This document shows positions 16,914 through 26,866 of a stretch of DNA of 64,000 nucleotides, piece by piece. Every line of letters begins with the position of its first letter. Position 1 is the stretch's first letter. Source of the DNA: Enterocloster alcoholdehydrogenati (GTDB lineage Bacteria; Bacillota; Clostridia; Lachnospirales; Lachnospiraceae); assembly GCF_013282095.1 (NCBI RefSeq), contig NZ_BLTJ01000014.1, positions 43,984-107,983 on the forward strand, given 5' to 3'. The translations under genes and the position numbers were made by a program. The notes under the pieces were generated by a model. The model ran no database searches, was not told the origin of the DNA, and saw nothing but the letters and a program-made list of their open reading frames with translations.

Positions 16914-17027
16914 ATGCAACATTATGTAACAATTAAAAGAATAGGGGGGGATATTCAATTTTCCAATACATCACATATCCCCTATGCACGGCAGTTCTGC
17001 GATCCAAAAGAAAAAGGCGAGGTATAG
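16914..17027 (+). CDS. Short leader gene of the tra operon, 37 aa
   Basis: ATG 16914 has an excellent AAAAGGAGGA just upstream. The peptide reads MQHYVTIKRIGGDIQF and ends DPKEKGEV. It stops 3 bases before virD4. The frame is open further upstream but only this start has a ribosome binding site. Function unknown. Confidence 0.5.
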   Translation: MQHYVTIKRIGGDIQFSNTSHIPYARQFCDPKEKGEV

Positions 17028-17030
17028 GAG

Positions 17031-19133
17031 ATGGCAACGCTTGACAAAAAAATGTTGGAAGACCAGCGCCGACAGTTACGAACAAGAGTGGCATATATTT
17101 TCTGCCTTCATTTCCTGCTTACACCATACTGTGCGTATTTTTTGCATCAGTTCACAAGCCTATTTATGCAATTAAGCAGCGGAACATATAGAGGAAAAAT
17201 TTCGCTTGAACTTGACTGGAATTATCTAAAGGCTCTTTTTCTACTGATAATAAAGAGAGAGAGAGGTATGGTTGTTTGGTGGATCATTTCAGAAATAGCG
17301 TTCTTTTGCCTGATGTTCAATATACTGATGCGGCCGCGGTCTACCCTGCATACTATACGAGAATTTCCGGTTACAGATTATATAAGTATACCAGTACCAG
17401 CCGGAAATGGACAGTATGGAAACGCATGGTTTGCTACAAGGAGCGATGAGGAAAGGCTTCTGAATACATATGTCCTTAGCGGAGAAAATCCAGAGAAATT
17501 AAAAGAACGGCCAGGAATTGTAGTGGATATGAAGCGTGTAGGAGATACGGATGAGATCCGATATCTGAAAGGTTTTTCTCACTCTATTATTTTGGCGATG
17601 ACAGGTGCCGGAAAAACGAGGCGTGTGCTTTTACAGTCCATTTGCCTTCAAATTTTAGCTGGTGATTGTATTTTAGTGTCAGACGTTAAGGGTGAGATTT
17701 ATTACTATACCCACCGTTTTGCAAAGTCAGAGGGATATAAAATTATTACCATCGACTTCGTGAATCCGCTTAAATCCTCGCATTATAATTTCCTTCAGCC
17801 AATCATTGATGCATTGCAAGAAGGACGAGAAAAGCGGGATAAAAAAATCGAGGAACTTAAAAAAAAGATATTGGAAGCGGAAGATGATCTGGAGACAATA
17901 GGAAAATATGCAAAGGACATTGAAATTTTAAACAATGATTACTCTTGGACTGACAAAGCACAGGATTATACGTGGGATCTGGTAGCTATTTTTGCGGGTG
18001 AACCAAAAGGAGAGCCACTTTGGCATAACGGTGAAACGGCTACAATGGCTGCCTGTATCATGGCAATTTGTCTGGAGGCTCCAAAAGAATATTGGAATTT
18101 ATACAATGTATATAACTTTATTGCATATATGGGCCAGAGCAATCCTAAAACACATAAGACCCCATTATCGGTTTACTTAGACCAATTGCCGGATTCTCAT
18201 CCTGCTAAGATGATATTTATGCAGTCGCAGATTGCAGCGGAACGAACCCGTTCGTCATTTTATACATCAGCGCTGGGTACATTGCGTCTGTTTACAAATC
18301 CGCGTCTGGCCGAGATGTCCTCACAAAGCGACTTTGCTCTGGGGGAACTCGGAACACAGAAGATAGCGATATATATGATCATCCCGGACGAAAAGAAAAC
18401 ATATTATCCAATTGCCTCCGTTTTGATCAATCAAATGTATATTGCACAGATTGAGACAGCAAGAAAATTAGGCGGGAAATTGAAGGTGCCCACAGACTAT
18501 GACTTAGATGAAATAGGAAACTTCCCACCTATCCCGGTGATGGGGAATATGGTTGCGGCTGGGCGCTCCCGTGGGATTCAAGTCAATTTGGTAATACAGG
18601 GTTACCAGCAGCTGGAAGCAAATTACAAGAATGATTTTGAAACGATCAAGGCGCAATGTGGTCTGAAGATATTCTTGAAATCTGACGACAATAAAACACT
18701 AGAAAGTATATCGAAAACCTATGGGAATTATACGGTAGAGTCCACAAGTACCTCCACATCGGCTAACACCAATCTGAAAACACAGGATGCCAACATTTCA
18801 AATTCCAGTAACCTCACAGGCAGAAAACTCTTACAAGAGGAAGATATTGGAATGATCCGATATCCGGATGCCCTGATTATGATCACATCAGAGCGACCAA
18901 TAATGACAAAACTACCGGATCTGTCAGAATATCACTTTAATAAAATCCTGGGTCTGGGTGATGAGGAACATAACAGACAGCTGATTGAAAAATTGGAGAA
19001 TGAAAGGATAGAGAGAGATTGTAAATCAATTCCACTTTGGGGAATTTGGAATGTATTTAAGGAAAAACTGGAAGAAGAGGCGAGGCGGCAGTCAAACGAG
19101 TCTGGCATAAAAAATGAAGATGAAGATATGTAG
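17031..19133 (+). CDS. virD4: VirD4/TraG type IV coupling protein
   Basis: 700 residues. It is the inner-membrane ATPase that hands the relaxase-DNA complex to the secretion channel. Two N-terminal membrane segments (about 15-40 and 77-105) precede the cytoplasmic motor. Walker A is MTGAGKTRR near residue 191 and Walker B is DLDEIGNFP near residue 490, followed by AAGRSRGIQ and the conserved VIQGYQQLE. A polar low-complexity stretch (STSTSANTN) near residue 577 and a charged C-terminal tail may receive substrates. It is the first large gene of the tra operon. Confidence 0.93.
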   Translation: MATLDKKMLEDQRRQLRTRVAYIFCLHFLLTPYCAYFLHQFTSLFMQLSSGTYRGKISLELDWNYLKALFLLIIKRERGMVVWWIISEIAFFCLMFNILMRPRSTLHTIREFPVTDYISIPVPAGNGQYGNAWFATRSDEERLLNTYVLSGENPEKLKERPGIVVDMKRVGDTDEIRYLKGFSHSIILAMTGAGKTRRVLLQSICLQILAGDCILVSDVKGEIYYYTHRFAKSEGYKIITIDFVNPLKSSHYNFLQPIIDALQEGREKRDKKIEELKKKILEAEDDLETIGKYAKDIEILNNDYSWTDKAQDYTWDLVAIFAGEPKGEPLWHNGETATMAACIMAICLEAPKEYWNLYNVYNFIAYMGQSNPKTHKTPLSVYLDQLPDSHPAKMIFMQSQIAAERTRSSFYTSALGTLRLFTNPRLAEMSSQSDFALGELGTQKIAIYMIIPDEKKTYYPIASVLINQMYIAQIETARKLGGKLKVPTDYDLDEIGNFPPIPVMGNMVAAGRSRGIQVNLVIQGYQQLEANYKNDFETIKAQCGLKIFLKSDDNKTLESISKTYGNYTVESTSTSTSANTNLKTQDANISNSSNLTGRKLLQEEDIGMIRYPDALIMITSERPIMTKLPDLSEYHFNKILGLGDEEHNRQLIEKLENERIERDCKSIPLWGIWNVFKEKLEEEARRQSNESGIKNEDEDM

Positions 19134-19145
19134 AAAGGGAAAGAA

Positions 19146-19571
19146 ATGAAACATTTTAAAGATATTATGAGAAAAATCCAGGAAGTAAAATGTAAACTTT
19201 TTATTGCAATTACAATATTTAATATGGCATTTGCCGATGTCGCATATGCAAAAACTGGAGAAGTAGATTTTAAAAATACGACCCTGTTTAAGGGAAGTGT
19301 TGCGGTATTGACTGGCCTGTCCAAGGCCCTGATGGGTATCACTGTACTGGTGACGGTAGCGCTTGCTATTGTAAAAGGAATCCAGTGGCAAACGGCAGAT
19401 GAGCAAGAGAAGCCAATGAAGAAAAAGGCTTTGCTACAGACGATTGGAATTGGCATTATAGTTGCGTCGATTGCCGGTGTAATCGGTATTATTTTAGGAG
19501 CATATGGCCTGGAAGATGAAACCAATTCCGGCTTAATATCAGCAATTAACCATATCAGCTATTTTATATGA
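19146..19571 (+). CDS. Pilin-like small membrane protein (Maff2/VirB2-like)
   Basis: 141 residues. A signal-like segment (residues about 15-36, ending ADVAYAK) is followed by two long hydrophobic helices (about 53-80 and 97-122) with a short charged loop, QTADEQEKPMKKK, between them. This two-helix layout is typical of VirB2/TrbC pilins and of the Maff2 family in Firmicute elements. It is 12 bases after virD4. It probably forms part of the channel. Confidence 0.75.
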   Translation: MKHFKDIMRKIQEVKCKLFIAITIFNMAFADVAYAKTGEVDFKNTTLFKGSVAVLTGLSKALMGITVLVTVALAIVKGIQWQTADEQEKPMKKKALLQTIGIGIIVASIAGVIGIILGAYGLEDETNSGLISAINHISYFI

Positions 19572-19596
19572 TGGAAAACGAAAGGACAGATGAAAG

Positions 19597-20469
19597 TTGG
19601 ATTATCTACTGAAATCTATTGCCAATTTTATCGGAAATTTAGAGTATGGGATGATTTCTAGTTCATTGACCGGAATCATAGACTTTTTCCAGAAAATCAT
19701 GAAAGCGTGTATCACAAATAGTCTTATAATTGCTTCACATAATTCTGTTTTGGGAATTTCAATGTCACTGATTATTCTTTTTTGTGTCAAACAGTATTTT
19801 GATACATATGTTATGGAAACATCAGGAGATCCCGAAGCCGACCCGCTGGATATATTAGTTCGAGGATCTAGGGCTGCTGCAATGGCTGCTGGCTCAACAT
19901 GGTTTTTTTATACATTCATGAATTTCTGCTCTGCTTTTGCAGAAAAAATACTGACAAATAATGGAGAGCCGGAGTTTATTTTGGGCTTTAACCAGGCATT
20001 GGATGGATTGATGGGTAACCTTACAGTTAAAGGTTTTATCTGGCTGCTTTTTTTGTTTGCAGTATTGATCGGAATAATTGTTTTTTATATTATTGCAGCA
20101 CTCAGGGCCGCTGAATTATCGTTGATGTTTATTATCGTGCCTCTATTTACAACAGAACTTTGTTACACGAGCCACGAGAGACTTAATGGGCTTTTGACCA
20201 ATATAGTGGTTACCGGAATGTACTTTTCATTCCAGCTACTGCTGTTTAACCTGTTTTTAAATCAGCTTGTGGACAGTTTGTTCGGGATCACAGCATCATC
20301 ATCTATGGATTCCAATACCTATGTCACCATCGGTTTTTTGATCGCTACCTTGCGGTCACCCAAATGGCTGGATCGCTTTGCCTATAACAGTGGAGTAGGC
20401 GACATGGCAAAACGGAGTATTGCAACAGTAACGACCAGTATGGTAAGAGGATTTTTTATGAGACGGTGA
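19597..20469 (+). CDS. TrbL/VirB6-like polytopic channel protein
   Basis: 290 residues with about six hydrophobic segments, the arrangement expected of the VirB6/TrbL/CD1112-type channel subunit. The region LRAAELSLMFIIVPLF and a soluble C-terminus ending SMVRGFFMRR are typical. The start is TTG 19597, since an in-frame stop lies just before it and the next ATG (19648) would remove the first amphipathic part; AAAGGAC lies upstream. It follows the pilin-like gene in the tra operon. Confidence 0.78.
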   Translation: MDYLLKSIANFIGNLEYGMISSSLTGIIDFFQKIMKACITNSLIIASHNSVLGISMSLIILFCVKQYFDTYVMETSGDPEADPLDILVRGSRAAAMAAGSTWFFYTFMNFCSAFAEKILTNNGEPEFILGFNQALDGLMGNLTVKGFIWLLFLFAVLIGIIVFYIIAALRAAELSLMFIIVPLFTTELCYTSHERLNGLLTNIVVTGMYFSFQLLLFNLFLNQLVDSLFGITASSSMDSNTYVTIGFLIATLRSPKWLDRFAYNSGVGDMAKRSIATVTTSMVRGFFMRR

Positions 20470-20473
20470 GAAA

Positions 20474-20722
20474 ATGGCAATAATTGAAAGCGGTTTTCAG
20501 GTGGGAACGCCAGAAGATTATATTATGCTGATAGTCAATCTTATTCTTGGAATATTTGCACTTGGAATGTTGTGCAGATGTATTTTACTTGCATTAAGTG
20601 CCATGACGGAAGGAAGAGATTTTCTTGAGGCAATTAGGATACTGAAAAAAAGACTCTTTGTGATTGCACTGGTTGCCAGCACAATGAGTATCATCAATTT
20701 AGTCGAAGGAGCGTTCAGATAA
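20474..20722 (+). CDS. Small membrane protein of the tra operon, 82 aa
   Basis: Two hydrophobic helices (about 15-42 and 60-78) separated by a short charged loop (EGRDFLEAIRILKKR). It stops one base before the PrgI-like gene. The position fits a small accessory subunit of the secretion channel. The family was not identified. Confidence 0.65.
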   Translation: MAIIESGFQVGTPEDYIMLIVNLILGIFALGMLCRCILLALSAMTEGRDFLEAIRILKKRLFVIALVASTMSIINLVEGAFR

Positions 20723-20723
20723 G

Positions 20724-21089
20724 ATGGATGAAAAAAGAAGGCCTCTTTATATTCCTGTTAAAACATTGGATTCAGAGGATTACATTGAAGGAATTGGAAA
20801 GCTGGAGGTGGCGCTGATTGGGGCTGGTGTTATGGTAGGTATTACAGTGGGAATGATCATACAGGGGATTACAGGCAATTTTCTCATAGCATTTGCGGTT
20901 GGTCTTGTAATCGTGATTCTTTCTATTGGAGTATTTAAGCGGGATAACACGAACGAAAATTTGATTAGAAAGCTTATGATCATTTACCGATTTATCCATG
21001 CGCAGAAAAAATATATGTATTATTTTTTTGATAGTTTAAACGCAATGGATATAGATGAGGACAAAACAACAGAGGTGGCTTATGAATAG
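20724..21089 (+). CDS. PrgI/VirB3-like membrane protein
   Basis: 121 residues. A short cytoplasmic N-terminus (RPLYIPVKT) leads into two adjacent membrane helices (about 29-50 and 53-72) and then a charged helical tail. That plan and its place just before the VirB4 ATPase match PrgI-family/VirB3 proteins, which anchor VirB4 to the membrane. It overlaps the next gene by 8 bases. Confidence 0.72.
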   Translation: MDEKRRPLYIPVKTLDSEDYIEGIGKLEVALIGAGVMVGITVGMIIQGITGNFLIAFAVGLVIVILSIGVFKRDNTNENLIRKLMIIYRFIHAQKKYMYYFFDSLNAMDIDEDKTTEVAYE

Positions 21090-21846
21090 CATAGCAACAT
21101 ACTTATCCAGGAATCCCCTTTATATAGTGATGCTGGCCATTGCAGGGATTACGCTTGCTGTAGTAGCGTGCTTGCTGTTACTGGGAAGAGGGGAAACAGG
21201 AAAAGCTTCAGACGGAAAAGAAGCTGGGAAACCGGAACTGACACCAAGACAGAAGAAGGCCAATGATATTGTAAATGTTAGGGACATAGACGAAAATTTT
21301 CTGTATACAAGGGAAGATGGTTATCTGATCGGTTATCTGCGGATAGGGAACCTTAACATTGAACTGCTAAGTACAGAGGAACTTGAGATAAAAACACAAC
21401 GTCTGGCTATGAGTTTTGAGGGCGACCGGAAAAATTTTGATTATTTTACGCTTCCGTCACAAGTAAATCTGGATCCAAATAAAGATTTCCTGAAGAGAAT
21501 ACACCAGGAAACGGAAGATATTGGCAGACGTAAAGGAATCAATTTGATGCTTCAGGAGATGACACGTCTGTCTACGTCGGGCGAAAATTTTGAACACCAG
21601 CACTTTATCAAACTATGGTGCAAAATAGGAACGAACATAAAAGATACTCAAAATGAACTTCGAGTCCGATTAAACGAATTTAAGGAGCGGTATGTACAGG
21701 CGGGGATCCCGTGCGAAATCTTAAAAGACAGAGAAATCATAAAAATGTGCAATTTATTCAGCAATCCGCAGCAAGCGCCATTTACTGGTGGAAATATTTC
21801 ACGCTATGAAAATTTCACAATAATTAAAGATAGGGGTAATCCATGA
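21082..21846 (+). CDS. Membrane-anchored secretion component ahead of virB4
   Basis: 254 residues starting MNSIATYLSRNPLY, with GAGG (21072-21075) before the ATG. One N-terminal membrane helix (about 11-34) is followed by a soluble domain, with DIDENFLYTREDGYLIGYLRI leading to NIELLSTEELE near residue 94. That pattern resembles the N-terminal domain of VirB4-type proteins, though the ATPase gene that follows has an N-terminal domain of its own. It ends in an ATGA overlap with virB4, so their amounts are probably coupled. Confidence 0.6.
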   Translation: MNSIATYLSRNPLYIVMLAIAGITLAVVACLLLLGRGETGKASDGKEAGKPELTPRQKKANDIVNVRDIDENFLYTREDGYLIGYLRIGNLNIELLSTEELEIKTQRLAMSFEGDRKNFDYFTLPSQVNLDPNKDFLKRIHQETEDIGRRKGINLMLQEMTRLSTSGENFEHQHFIKLWCKIGTNIKDTQNELRVRLNEFKERYVQAGIPCEILKDREIIKMCNLFSNPQQAPFTGGNISRYENFTIIKDRGNP

Positions 21847-23723
21847 AACGTAGAAAAAATGGTGTAAAACAGGATACAAACCTTTATGAAAGAGATGTCA
21901 ACGAAAATATTTTAAATATCATTACGCCATCAGGAATTGATTTTGACCGTAGTCATATCAATGTATCAGAAAATGTGGGTACGATATTCTGCATATCAAA
22001 GTACCCGTCAGATGCAGGATATGGCTGGCTGGCGCCGATCTGTAATCTTGAAGGGAGCAGTACCTTGATTGAGTACAGGTATACATCACCAGACCGGTTA
22101 GCGAAACAGCTCAATAAGCGTATTTCAGAATTGAAGGACAATCTTGAAACCGCAAAACAGGAGTCAGAAAAACAAAGTATATCAAATGCAGTTGAAAATC
22201 TTAGAGAGTTGGTTAATAAGATCATCGTAAAAGGCGAACCAGTAGGTTATGTCAATATTATGATCTATGTAACAGCAGAGAACCAACAGGAACTCCAGAG
22301 CCGTATCAAGAGAATACAGTCAGCTGTATCTGTAGTGGAATGTGGGGTCAGAACGCTGATCTATAAACAGGACATGGCATTTAAATCCATGGCCCCTTAT
22401 GGAATCCCTAATTACGAAATGGTTTCCAATGTAGGGGAAAGGCCCATGCCTATTAGTACGCTAATGGGAGGCTATGCAAGCGCGTCTTCTGGACTGAATG
22501 ATGTGGGCGGGTATTATCTGGGAAAAACCAGGGAACAAAACCTGGTTATTTTAAACCAGTGGGTAAGGAATAAGGACAGGACAAATTCTAACTGGATCGT
22601 GACTGGGGTTCCAGGAGTTGGAAAGTCAACCGCACTAAAAGACATCTTTTTTAAAGAATATTCGCTGGGAACAAAAATCATTATTTTTGATCCAGAGCGT
22701 GAATATGCAGATATAGCAAAAAACGAGTACATACACGGAGATGTGATAGACTGTGCGTCCGGTATTACAGGACGCATCAATCCATTGCAGATACGGGTTG
22801 GACAGAAAATAACAAAAGAGGATTTAGAGGAAGGGGAAACGCTCACGGATTATTATGGGGAACATATAGGCTCTGATCTGGCGCTGTATCTCCAACAGCT
22901 GCGGTTGTTTTTTGCGCTGTATTTTGGCAAGGACGAGTTTAACTCGGAAATTCGGACAATTCTGGAACAGACCTTGATCGAACTATATAACCGATTCCAT
23001 ATTACCTGGGAAACAGACGTAAGTGGATTACACAATGAGGATTACCCGATCATGGAAGATCTGTATAACCTTTCAAAGGAATTGGCAGATGAAGAGACAA
23101 ATGAGTATATAAAGGGTTTAAGGGATAAGCTGACCCTAAAGCTTTACAGCTGCGGAAAAGGTGCAGATCAGTTTATATGGAATGGCTACACAACGCTTAA
23201 CCCGCAGAGCAATTTTATTAACTTGGACGTATCTAACCTACAGGAAAGTGATGATAATGTAAAACGCGCGCAGTATTACAATCTGACCATGTGGGGATGG
23301 CAGCAAATGTCGAGAGACCGGCATGAAAAGGTACTGTTTGGCGTGGATGAAGGGTATCTGTTCGTTGATCCAGAAAATCCAGACCTGATGAAGTTCTTAA
23401 GAAATATCTCAAAACGTGCCAGAAAGTACGAAGGCGGCCTTATGTTTATCACACATTCAGTAGTGGATATTCTGGATCCGGCAGTAAAACGGTATGGTCA
23501 GGCAATTATTGACAATGCCTGTTATAAATTCATCATGGGTACAGATGGAAAGAATCTAAAGGAGACACAAGGGCTATTTAACCTATCAGATAAGGAAGTA
23601 TCTGTTTTATCTTCAAAATCAAGGGGACAGGGCGTATTTATGTGTGGAAATATGCGTATTAACCTGACACTTGAGATAGCAGATGAAATACTCGCAATGT
23701 TTGGAAACGCCGGAGGTCGATAA
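21843..23723 (+). CDS. virB4: VirB4-type conjugation ATPase
   Basis: 626 residues. It powers assembly and substrate transport of the type IV channel. An N-terminal alpha/beta domain (about 1-220) is followed by the ATPase: Walker A GVPGVGKST near residue 255, FDPEREYADIA, Walker B LFGVDEGYLFVD near residue 500, and FITHSVVDIL in the C-terminal lobe. The start overlaps the previous stop (ATGA) and the next gene begins 3 bases after the stop, so it is central to the operon. Confidence 0.93.
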   Translation: MKRRKNGVKQDTNLYERDVNENILNIITPSGIDFDRSHINVSENVGTIFCISKYPSDAGYGWLAPICNLEGSSTLIEYRYTSPDRLAKQLNKRISELKDNLETAKQESEKQSISNAVENLRELVNKIIVKGEPVGYVNIMIYVTAENQQELQSRIKRIQSAVSVVECGVRTLIYKQDMAFKSMAPYGIPNYEMVSNVGERPMPISTLMGGYASASSGLNDVGGYYLGKTREQNLVILNQWVRNKDRTNSNWIVTGVPGVGKSTALKDIFFKEYSLGTKIIIFDPEREYADIAKNEYIHGDVIDCASGITGRINPLQIRVGQKITKEDLEEGETLTDYYGEHIGSDLALYLQQLRLFFALYFGKDEFNSEIRTILEQTLIELYNRFHITWETDVSGLHNEDYPIMEDLYNLSKELADEETNEYIKGLRDKLTLKLYSCGKGADQFIWNGYTTLNPQSNFINLDVSNLQESDDNVKRAQYYNLTMWGWQQMSRDRHEKVLFGVDEGYLFVDPENPDLMKFLRNISKRARKYEGGLMFITHSVVDILDPAVKRYGQAIIDNACYKFIMGTDGKNLKETQGLFNLSDKEVSVLSSKSRGQGVFMCGNMRINLTLEIADEILAMFGNAGGR

Positions 23724-23726
23724 CAA

Positions 23727-25469
23727 ATGTGGGGAAAACTGGTAGCCAAAATAGCAGCGCAACTCGTCCTGACAGAGGATGGCCGCAAGCTGCTTAAAGG
23801 TATACTAATCGGTATTATCTGCTTTCTGGTCATTATCCCGGCTGCTGTCTTTTTGCCTATTGCTGGCTTAGTAACAGGACTTAATAACTTCTTTTCAGGT
23901 GAAGAAGGGGAGGACATGAACGACCTGTCTGATCTGGATGCCCTCATAAATGGGCAGTATGTGATAACGGAAGCCAAGTTTTATAAGCAGATTGAAAAAG
24001 CACGGAGCAAACATTTGGCGGAAATTCAAAAAGAGCAGGAGGTAAGGGCTGAAGAAGTCAGAGAAGAAAATAAATACACTGAGACGTATACCTATACGGA
24101 TGACGAAGGAAATACAGAAACCGAGGAACGGACTGTATACCCAGAGGTGGAAACCCCCGTTCCAAATCCCCCTATCGTGTCTGTCCTGGCATACTTTTGC
24201 ACGAAAGAGGAGGTGCTGCTGGCGAATCCGGAAAAAAAAATTTCTAACCGTGATATAAGGGACTTTTATCAGAAGATATGTAAAAAGCCTTTTCAGGTCA
24301 TATGCCACAACAAAGACCTGTACAGCGTCATAGTGGAATACCGGTCGGATGATGAAATTATAGAATTGTTAAGGGAAGAGGGCTTGTTCAAAGATGAGGC
24401 AGATGAAGACCTGTTCAGAGTATCGATTGAACGCCTGACAGAAATGATCGCACAGGCAGGTGGGACAGGCTACGATGGCATACCATCTGGCAATGTATCA
24501 AATACAGAGGTAGCTAGGATTATTTGGGATTTTTTCAAAGCGAAAGGCTGGTCAGATTATGCCTGTGCGGCCATTATTGGAAATTTTGAGGCTGAGTGCG
24601 GGTTAAAACCGAATCTGGAAGAATCGGGAGTGACAGGGATCGGCTTAGGACAATGGTCATTTGGACGCCGCACAGCGTTTTTGAACTGGCTGCATAAAAA
24701 CGGAAAAAGCATAACGGATATCAGCGCCCAGTGTGAATATATACTGGTCGAAAATACATGGTATGCAGGGACTGTGACTATTTATAACAGTGGTGGCCAG
24801 AAACATAAATCAAAAGCAAATTCCCTCCCTGAATTTGGTACATATGCATATGCCAAACTTTCAGAGGCAGTAGATGATTTTCTTTGGCATTGGGAATCCC
24901 CCAATTATAAATATGCCCAGCAAGACAGGCGGCAGGGAGCCGCGCAGGATGCATACAATCTCTTTGCCGGAGGTGGAAAGCCAACACAGGGAGGATCCTA
25001 TTCCCAGATCAAAAAATCATACTTCCCTGGTGGAAAGCTGCCAACCAGTGAGAAGGAGGCAGACGCTTATTGTGTAACCATATCATTTACCAATTCTGCG
25101 GGAAAAAAGAAATATGTGAGGGTACATAAAAGCGTAGCAGCCGACCTGCTGCAAGCTTTAACGGATATATCACAAAATGGATACGAAATTAAGGAGATCG
25201 GCGGGTTTGTATGGAAAAATAAAACCAATTCTGCCTCTAAGGAACGTTCTTCGCACAGTTATGGGCTGGCAATCGACATTAACTGGAATTATGGGAATCC
25301 CCAGGTAAAAGGCGGAAAGGTACTGGTGGGAACACCGTATGGATCGCATGAGTTATCGATGAAAGAAGGCAGCGTAACCGTGCAGACCCTAAAACAGACC
25401 GGATGGAAATGGGGCGGAAATTGGACATCATCAAAGGATTATATGCACTTTTCCATACCAGGAGATTAA
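23727..25469 (+). CDS. Two-domain peptidoglycan hydrolase (phage-tail-type lysozyme plus M15 peptidase)
   Basis: 580 residues, the functional counterpart of VirB1. One membrane helix (about 28-54) anchors it. A charged stalk follows (about 60-140). A phage tail lysozyme-like domain (about 255-415) has a candidate catalytic glutamate in GNFEAECG and GIGLGQWSFGRR. The C-terminal domain (about 440-580) is a VanY/M15-type peptidase with zinc ligands in HSYGLAIDIN (near 510) and DYMHFSI (near 571). It should cut both glycan and peptide to let the channel through. It begins 3 bases after virB4. Confidence 0.87.
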   Translation: MWGKLVAKIAAQLVLTEDGRKLLKGILIGIICFLVIIPAAVFLPIAGLVTGLNNFFSGEEGEDMNDLSDLDALINGQYVITEAKFYKQIEKARSKHLAEIQKEQEVRAEEVREENKYTETYTYTDDEGNTETEERTVYPEVETPVPNPPIVSVLAYFCTKEEVLLANPEKKISNRDIRDFYQKICKKPFQVICHNKDLYSVIVEYRSDDEIIELLREEGLFKDEADEDLFRVSIERLTEMIAQAGGTGYDGIPSGNVSNTEVARIIWDFFKAKGWSDYACAAIIGNFEAECGLKPNLEESGVTGIGLGQWSFGRRTAFLNWLHKNGKSITDISAQCEYILVENTWYAGTVTIYNSGGQKHKSKANSLPEFGTYAYAKLSEAVDDFLWHWESPNYKYAQQDRRQGAAQDAYNLFAGGGKPTQGGSYSQIKKSYFPGGKLPTSEKEADAYCVTISFTNSAGKKKYVRVHKSVAADLLQALTDISQNGYEIKEIGGFVWKNKTNSASKERSSHSYGLAIDINWNYGNPQVKGGKVLVGTPYGSHELSMKEGSVTVQTLKQTGWKWGGNWTSSKDYMHFSIPGD

Positions 25470-25486
25470 GAGGAAGGAGCAGGAAA

Positions 25487-26353
25487 ATGAAGGGCCATAA
25501 TGTGCCGGAAAAAAGATTAGGAGTACCAGTGTTTGCAGCTGCAAGCCTTGGAATTGCAATCAGTATAGCCTCTGGCATAAGGGCTTATGCTGATTTACAG
25601 CCATTTTATAATTTTTCAGTCACTGTTTCTACAGAGGATGACTTTAATGAAAAAATAGAAGTATATGTGGCTAAAAATGGAGAATTTTATGGCGATTATG
25701 ATTTAAACCAATCAAACCAATATCTCTATAAGACAGAACTGGAGGCAGGGACGTATGAGGTATATGCCAGGGTGCGGTACGACCAGGATCATGTATATCA
25801 GGTATTTCCGGAAAGCCTGAAAATATCCATAGGAGACATAGACTATAAGGATATGCATGAGGCAGTATTTCAGATTTTAGGAATGGAAGAAAGCGAGGAG
25901 GGACACGAATTTCAGGAATATGTGCCGTCTGACGGGGAAACAGTATATTCAGCTGGTCAGATGGATGAACTGAGAAAGATACAGGAGAGTGCAAGGAAGG
26001 AGGGAGAGAGTGCTTTCCTGGATGTAGAAGAATGGGAAAGAGAAAATTCATTCTTAGCACAAAATGGTATTGACGCTTCTGAAATCCCAAATGGCAACCG
26101 TGCATCCCATATCCCACAACACTCATACCCGCAGGATGAAACGCAGAACGAACAAACGATTCCAGACATACCAGAACAGGAGACAGAGATATCCCAGGAG
26201 GAAACAGTTGATGGACAGAAACAGAATGAGAATGGCAGCAAGACAGGCATATCTTTAAAAATAGGGATACTGATCACACTGGGACTGGCTTTTTTATGTG
26301 GGGCGCTTGCTATAGTTATCACAAGAACAAAGAAGGGACAATATGACAAATAG
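25487..26353 (+). CDS. Secreted, membrane-anchored tra protein
   Basis: 288 residues. A signal peptide or first membrane helix (about 13-33, ending GIRAYADL) is followed by a beta-rich extracellular domain (about 35-130), a long Glu-rich stalk, and a C-terminal membrane helix (about 258-281) with a positive tail (TRTKKGQ). ATG 25487 follows AGGAAGGAGCAGG; open frame further upstream lies inside the hydrolase gene. No family recognised. It could present a contact or stabilising domain outside the cell. Confidence 0.65.
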   Translation: MKGHNVPEKRLGVPVFAAASLGIAISIASGIRAYADLQPFYNFSVTVSTEDDFNEKIEVYVAKNGEFYGDYDLNQSNQYLYKTELEAGTYEVYARVRYDQDHVYQVFPESLKISIGDIDYKDMHEAVFQILGMEESEEGHEFQEYVPSDGETVYSAGQMDELRKIQESARKEGESAFLDVEEWERENSFLAQNGIDASEIPNGNRASHIPQHSYPQDETQNEQTIPDIPEQETEISQEETVDGQKQNENGSKTGISLKIGILITLGLAFLCGALAIVITRTKKGQYDK

Positions 26354-26486
26354 ACATACAAAAGTATTAAAGATCGCGGTTTATTTGCTTTTGTTAGTGC
26401 TGCTGCTTTTTTCGTCATGCAGCCAACAGAACAGACACAATGACGATAAAAAAACGCAGATAACGAGTGCAACAGGAGAAGGATAA
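26343..26486 (+). CDS. Small lipoprotein, 47 aa
   Basis: MTNRHTKVLKIAVY leads into a hydrophobic run and LLLFSSC, a good lipobox, leaving a mature peptide of about 23 polar residues. It overlaps the previous gene by 11 bases. Small lipoproteins of this size occur in type IV operons (VirB7), which suggests a similar stabilising role. Confidence 0.55.
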   Translation: MTNRHTKVLKIAVYLLLLVLLLFSSCSQQNRHNDDKKTQITSATGEG

Positions 26487-26491
26487 ACCAT

Positions 26492-26866
26492 ATGACAGTA
26501 ACCGTAGATATTCCTGATTCCGTTATCAGGGCATATGTAAGGAAAGAAAGTAATGAAGCGCTGGCAACTATATTCAAAAATATATTGGTTCAGACGCTCC
26601 CTCAGTATTTTGATATATGTGGTGATTTTAACGGCATTAATGTCGGCTTCCAGGTTCCTCTGTATCTTTCTAATGGAAAAAAGCGCATCAATCCATTTTC
26701 AAGGATCAGTTTCTGCGTAGATGATGAGACAAACCGATTATTAAATAGGGCAAAAAATTACACGACGATGAGTATAAAAAACATCGCGGAAATCATTATT
26801 TTAAAGCAACTCTTAGAAGGAGATGAGGCACAGAATGCAGAAAATAGTGCTGTACATAACCAGTAA
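26492..26866 (+). CDS. Hypothetical protein, possible RHH-like, 124 aa
   Basis: Soluble and starting MTVTVDIPDSVIRAYVRKES. The later part (ISFCVDDETNRLLNRAK and then KNIAEIIILKQLLEG) has a strand followed by two helices, reminiscent of ribbon-helix-helix proteins. AGGAGAAGG lies upstream of the ATG. It overlaps the next gene by about 30 bases. Function unknown. Confidence 0.5.
   Translation: MTVTVDIPDSVIRAYVRKESNEALATIFKNILVQTLPQYFDICGDFNGINVGFQVPLYLSNGKKRINPFSRISFCVDDETNRLLNRAKNYTTMSIKNIAEIIILKQLLEGDEAQNAENSAVHNQ

Noticed and set aside
21082..23723. A frameshift that splits one VirB4 gene into two
   Set aside because: The second protein has its own full N-terminal domain and start, and the ATGA overlap is typical of coupled genes.
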